NCBI GenBank assembly: GCA_009693235.1
Contig: SHXR01000047.1
Span: forward strand, 1-34,961
Origin: Betaproteobacteria bacterium
Lineage (GTDB): Bacteria > Pseudomonadota > Gammaproteobacteria > Burkholderiales > SG8-39
Direction: 5' to 3'
Length of the DNA stretch: 34,961 nt
Below are positions 33,388-34,961 of the stretch, piece by piece. A model generated the notes under the pieces. That model did no database searches. It was not told the DNA's origin and was given only the letters and a program-made list of their open reading frames with translations. Every line of letters begins with the position of its first letter. Within the stretch, counting starts at the first letter, position 1. A program made the translations under genes and the position numbers.

Positions 33388-34695
33388 TTAGCTCAGTGGG
33401 ACGATCTTGCTTTCGATCGGGATCGATTTCGCCTGCTGATTGTCGATGATGTGCAGGTCGAATTTGAACTGCTTGCCAGGCTTCCATTGGCCGCCGACGA
33501 GCGGTGTCAGGCACACGTTCTTCACCGGGCCGGTTTTCCACTGAATCGGGCCGACCAGCGAGTTGTAGTTGGTCGCAATGATCGCATCGCGAATATCGGC
33601 GGGCGCGAGTTTCTTCGTGCGCTTCAAGACGTCGATCGCGACTTCAAGCACCGCATGCTTGAAGCCAAGCGGCTGCGTCCATTGCTTTTTGGTCGCCTTG
33701 GTGTATTCATCGCAATACTGACGCGCGGTCTGTCCAGTGAGGCCCGATTTGAACGGATGATTCGGCGACCACCACACTTCGGTCGTCATGCCGTTACCGC
33801 GCGCACCGAGTGACTCGATCGCCGACGGGAACAGCACAGCCTTCGCCGGCGTGACGATCTTCGGCTTGTAGCCTTGTTGCCCGCACTGCGTCCAAAACGT
33901 TGCAAAAGCGGGCGGCGTGAAGATGCCCATGACGATTTCGACGTTTTCTTTCTTGAGCGCACTGATCTGCGCGGAGAAGTCATCGGTATTGCCGGTATAA
34001 AGACCGACATTGATCACCTTGTAGCCCTTGCCGGTGAAGTGCGGAGGCAGAGCTTGATTGCCCGCGATGCCGTCCGGATCATTGGAAAACAGCGTGCCGA
34101 CGATCTTGTTGGTGGGCATGGCATCCCACATGTTCACGAACACATCGGCGATCGTGTCGAAGCCCCAGAAGAAATGATAGGTCCAGTCAAAGCCTTTTTT
34201 CGGATCGCCCTTGCGCCCGAAGAAGTAGGCCTGCCAAGGGTCATCGGCGGTGACGCAGGGCACGCCATTCAGCTCGGCCTGATCTGCCACCGGGTTTACG
34301 GTATCGGAGGTCGATGAGGCGACGATGATGTCGACGCGATCATTCTTGATCAACTGCGCAGCCACCTCAGCGGCGCGATTCGGATTGGACTGACTATCGC
34401 GACTGATGATTTGGACCGGATGATCGACGCCGGCGATCTTGATGCTTTTGCCGATCGCCTTGCGGACGCCGTCCAGCACAAAATTGTCGGCTTCACCGAA
34501 GGCCGCAATCGGGCCGGTCTGTGGGCTCACGAAACCGATCTTTACCGTGCGACCCTGTGCATAGGCGGGGCGCAAGAGGAGGCCCGGGGCGGCCAGCGCC
34601 GTGGCACCGCCGACACCGATCGTTTGAATAATTCTGCGGCGATCTTGGTCCGGAGATTGGGTTGTTTCGCCGAATGCATCGTTGCTAGTGCCCAT
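33388..34695 (-). CDS. Branched-chain amino acid-type ABC substrate-binding protein, LivJ-like, probable Tat substrate
   Basis: Periplasmic binding protein of 435 residues. ATG 34695 has GAGGGAA four bases upstream. The N-terminus carries DRRRIIQTIGVGGATALAAP, a twin-arginine-like leader, cut near PAYA-QGRTVKIGFVSP. Type I periplasmic-binding fold blocks: SPQTGPIAAFGEADNFVLDG, DSQSNPNRAAEVAAQLI, VDIIVASSTSDTVNPVADQAE and GYKVINVGLYTGNTDDFSAQI. It resembles the amide/urea/organic-acid-type receptors of the group as much as LivJ, so the ligand is open. First gene of the minus-strand cluster; the repeat after it may favour its higher expression. Confidence 0.92.
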   Translation of the reverse strand: MGTSNDAFGETTQSPDQDRRRIIQTIGVGGATALAAPGLLLRPAYAQGRTVKIGFVSPQTGPIAAFGEADNFVLDGVRKAIGKSIKIAGVDHPVQIISRDSQSNPNRAAEVAAQLIKNDRVDIIVASSTSDTVNPVADQAELNGVPCVTADDPWQAYFFGRKGDPKKGFDWTYHFFWGFDTIADVFVNMWDAMPTNKIVGTLFSNDPDGIAGNQALPPHFTGKGYKVINVGLYTGNTDDFSAQISALKKENVEIVMGIFTPPAFATFWTQCGQQGYKPKIVTPAKAVLFPSAIESLGARGNGMTTEVWWSPNHPFKSGLTGQTARQYCDEYTKATKKQWTQPLGFKHAVLEVAIDVLKRTKKLAPADIRDAIIATNYNSLVGPIQWKTGPVKNVCLTPLVGGQWKPGKQFKFDLHIIDNQQAKSIPIESKIVPLS

Positions 34696-34834
34696 GGTTC
34701 CCTCTTGATGGATTGGAGCGGTAGGGTGGCCATGCGTTCTGGGTGCTGCAAGATGGCCACCGGCGGGCGGTAGCCTATCTAATACGCACCTTGCGTTCAA
34801 CTGAATTCGGACCGCCTGTCGAAAGTAAATTAGT

Positions 34835-34868
34835 TGTCCGGTTTTAGTAAGTAACCTGTCCGGTTTAT
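34835..34868. mobile_element. Probable terminal repeat region of an ISNCY-type insertion sequence
   Basis: Two direct copies of TGTCCGGTTT (34835-34844 and 34857-34866), 22 bases apart, lie upstream of a transposase start. Tandem sites like this are common at IS ends as transposase binding sites. The exact element boundary and the other end are outside what can be seen. Confidence 0.5.
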
Positions 34869-34925
34869 TGAGGAGCGATATTGCTGCCCATAAGCCGGTC
34901 TGGCTACCGACAGGAGAACCGGAAG

Positions 34926-34961
34926 ATGAGATTCGAAGAGGCCTACCAAGGATGGACGGCG
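34926..34961 (+). CDS. ISNCY-family transposase, 5' end only (continues past the window)
   Basis: Twelve codons, MRFEEAYQGWTA, match the strongly conserved start of ISNCY (ISDol1-like) transposases. A GGAG lies about ten bases upstream. The remainder is cut by the window edge, so intactness cannot be judged. The transposase points away from the catabolic cluster. Confidence 0.6.
   Translation, partial: MRFEEAYQGWTA

Noticed and set aside
1..34961. CRISPR arrays, tRNA or rRNA genes
   Set aside because: No regularly spaced direct repeats, cloverleaf sequences or rRNA-like stretches were recognised by eye; a covariance-model scan could still find a small RNA.

Overview
The window looks like part of a Burkholderiales-type betaproteobacterial chromosome. 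Support for this comes from seven Bug/TctC-type periplasmic receptors (a family hugely expanded in that order), high GC content, many aromatic or organic-acid style catabolic genes, and the Liv-type ABC cassette. No rRNA, tRNA or CRISPR array was seen.

Layout. 0-4.1 kb: an SMP-30/gluconolactonase-like gene with an odd N-terminus, a ModA-like binding protein, a Bug receptor, a small TfoX/YjbR-like gene without a normal start codon, and a Bug receptor cut by an in-frame TAA. 4.16-4.79 kb: a DsbA/FrnE-like oxidoreductase whose active-site CPWC reads (TGA)PWC. 4.9-10 kb: a luciferase-like monooxygenase, then four tandem Bug receptors. 10.2-13.9 kb: a ModA-like protein without signal peptide and a large metallopeptidase/beta-propeller/barrel protein split by an amber codon. 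14-18.4 kb: another Bug receptor, an amidohydrolase, an MFS transporter and a MetE-like methyltransferase. 18.5-20.9 kb: gene debris, namely an outer-membrane barrel remnant, an IS21 istA fragment, vapB, a GFA-family fragment and an antitoxin fragment. 20.9-23.8 kb: a frameshifted SDR epimerase, an HSL-type esterase, a YkgJ-like cysteine-cluster protein and a membrane-anchored Mrr-like nuclease.

23.9-34.7 kb is one long minus-strand cluster. In transcription order it holds a Liv-type binding protein, two ATPases, two permeases, an acyl-CoA-dehydrogenase-fold monooxygenase, an LLM flavin monooxygenase, a UGSC-domain protein with an in-frame TGA at the U of UGSC, a paralogue of its C-terminal domain, and a carboxymuconolactone-decarboxylase-family protein. 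It reads as an import-and-oxidise catabolic operon for an unknown organic substrate. Copies of a hairpin-rich repeat sit inside it and at its end. An ISNCY-type transposase starts at the right edge.

The main result is two candidate selenoproteins. In both, a single in-frame TGA lies exactly at a family-conserved Cys/Sec position (U-P-W-C at 4203-4205; C-U-G-S-C at 27118-27120). Each TGA is followed, at 20 and 17 nt, by a hairpin whose apical loop starts C-G-U-G and is closed by a C-G pair, as expected for a bacterial SECIS element. Standard gene calling would split or truncate both genes. Caution is needed because several other genes here carry ordinary stops or frameshifts (TAA, TAG, indels), so decay or sequence error is common in this window.
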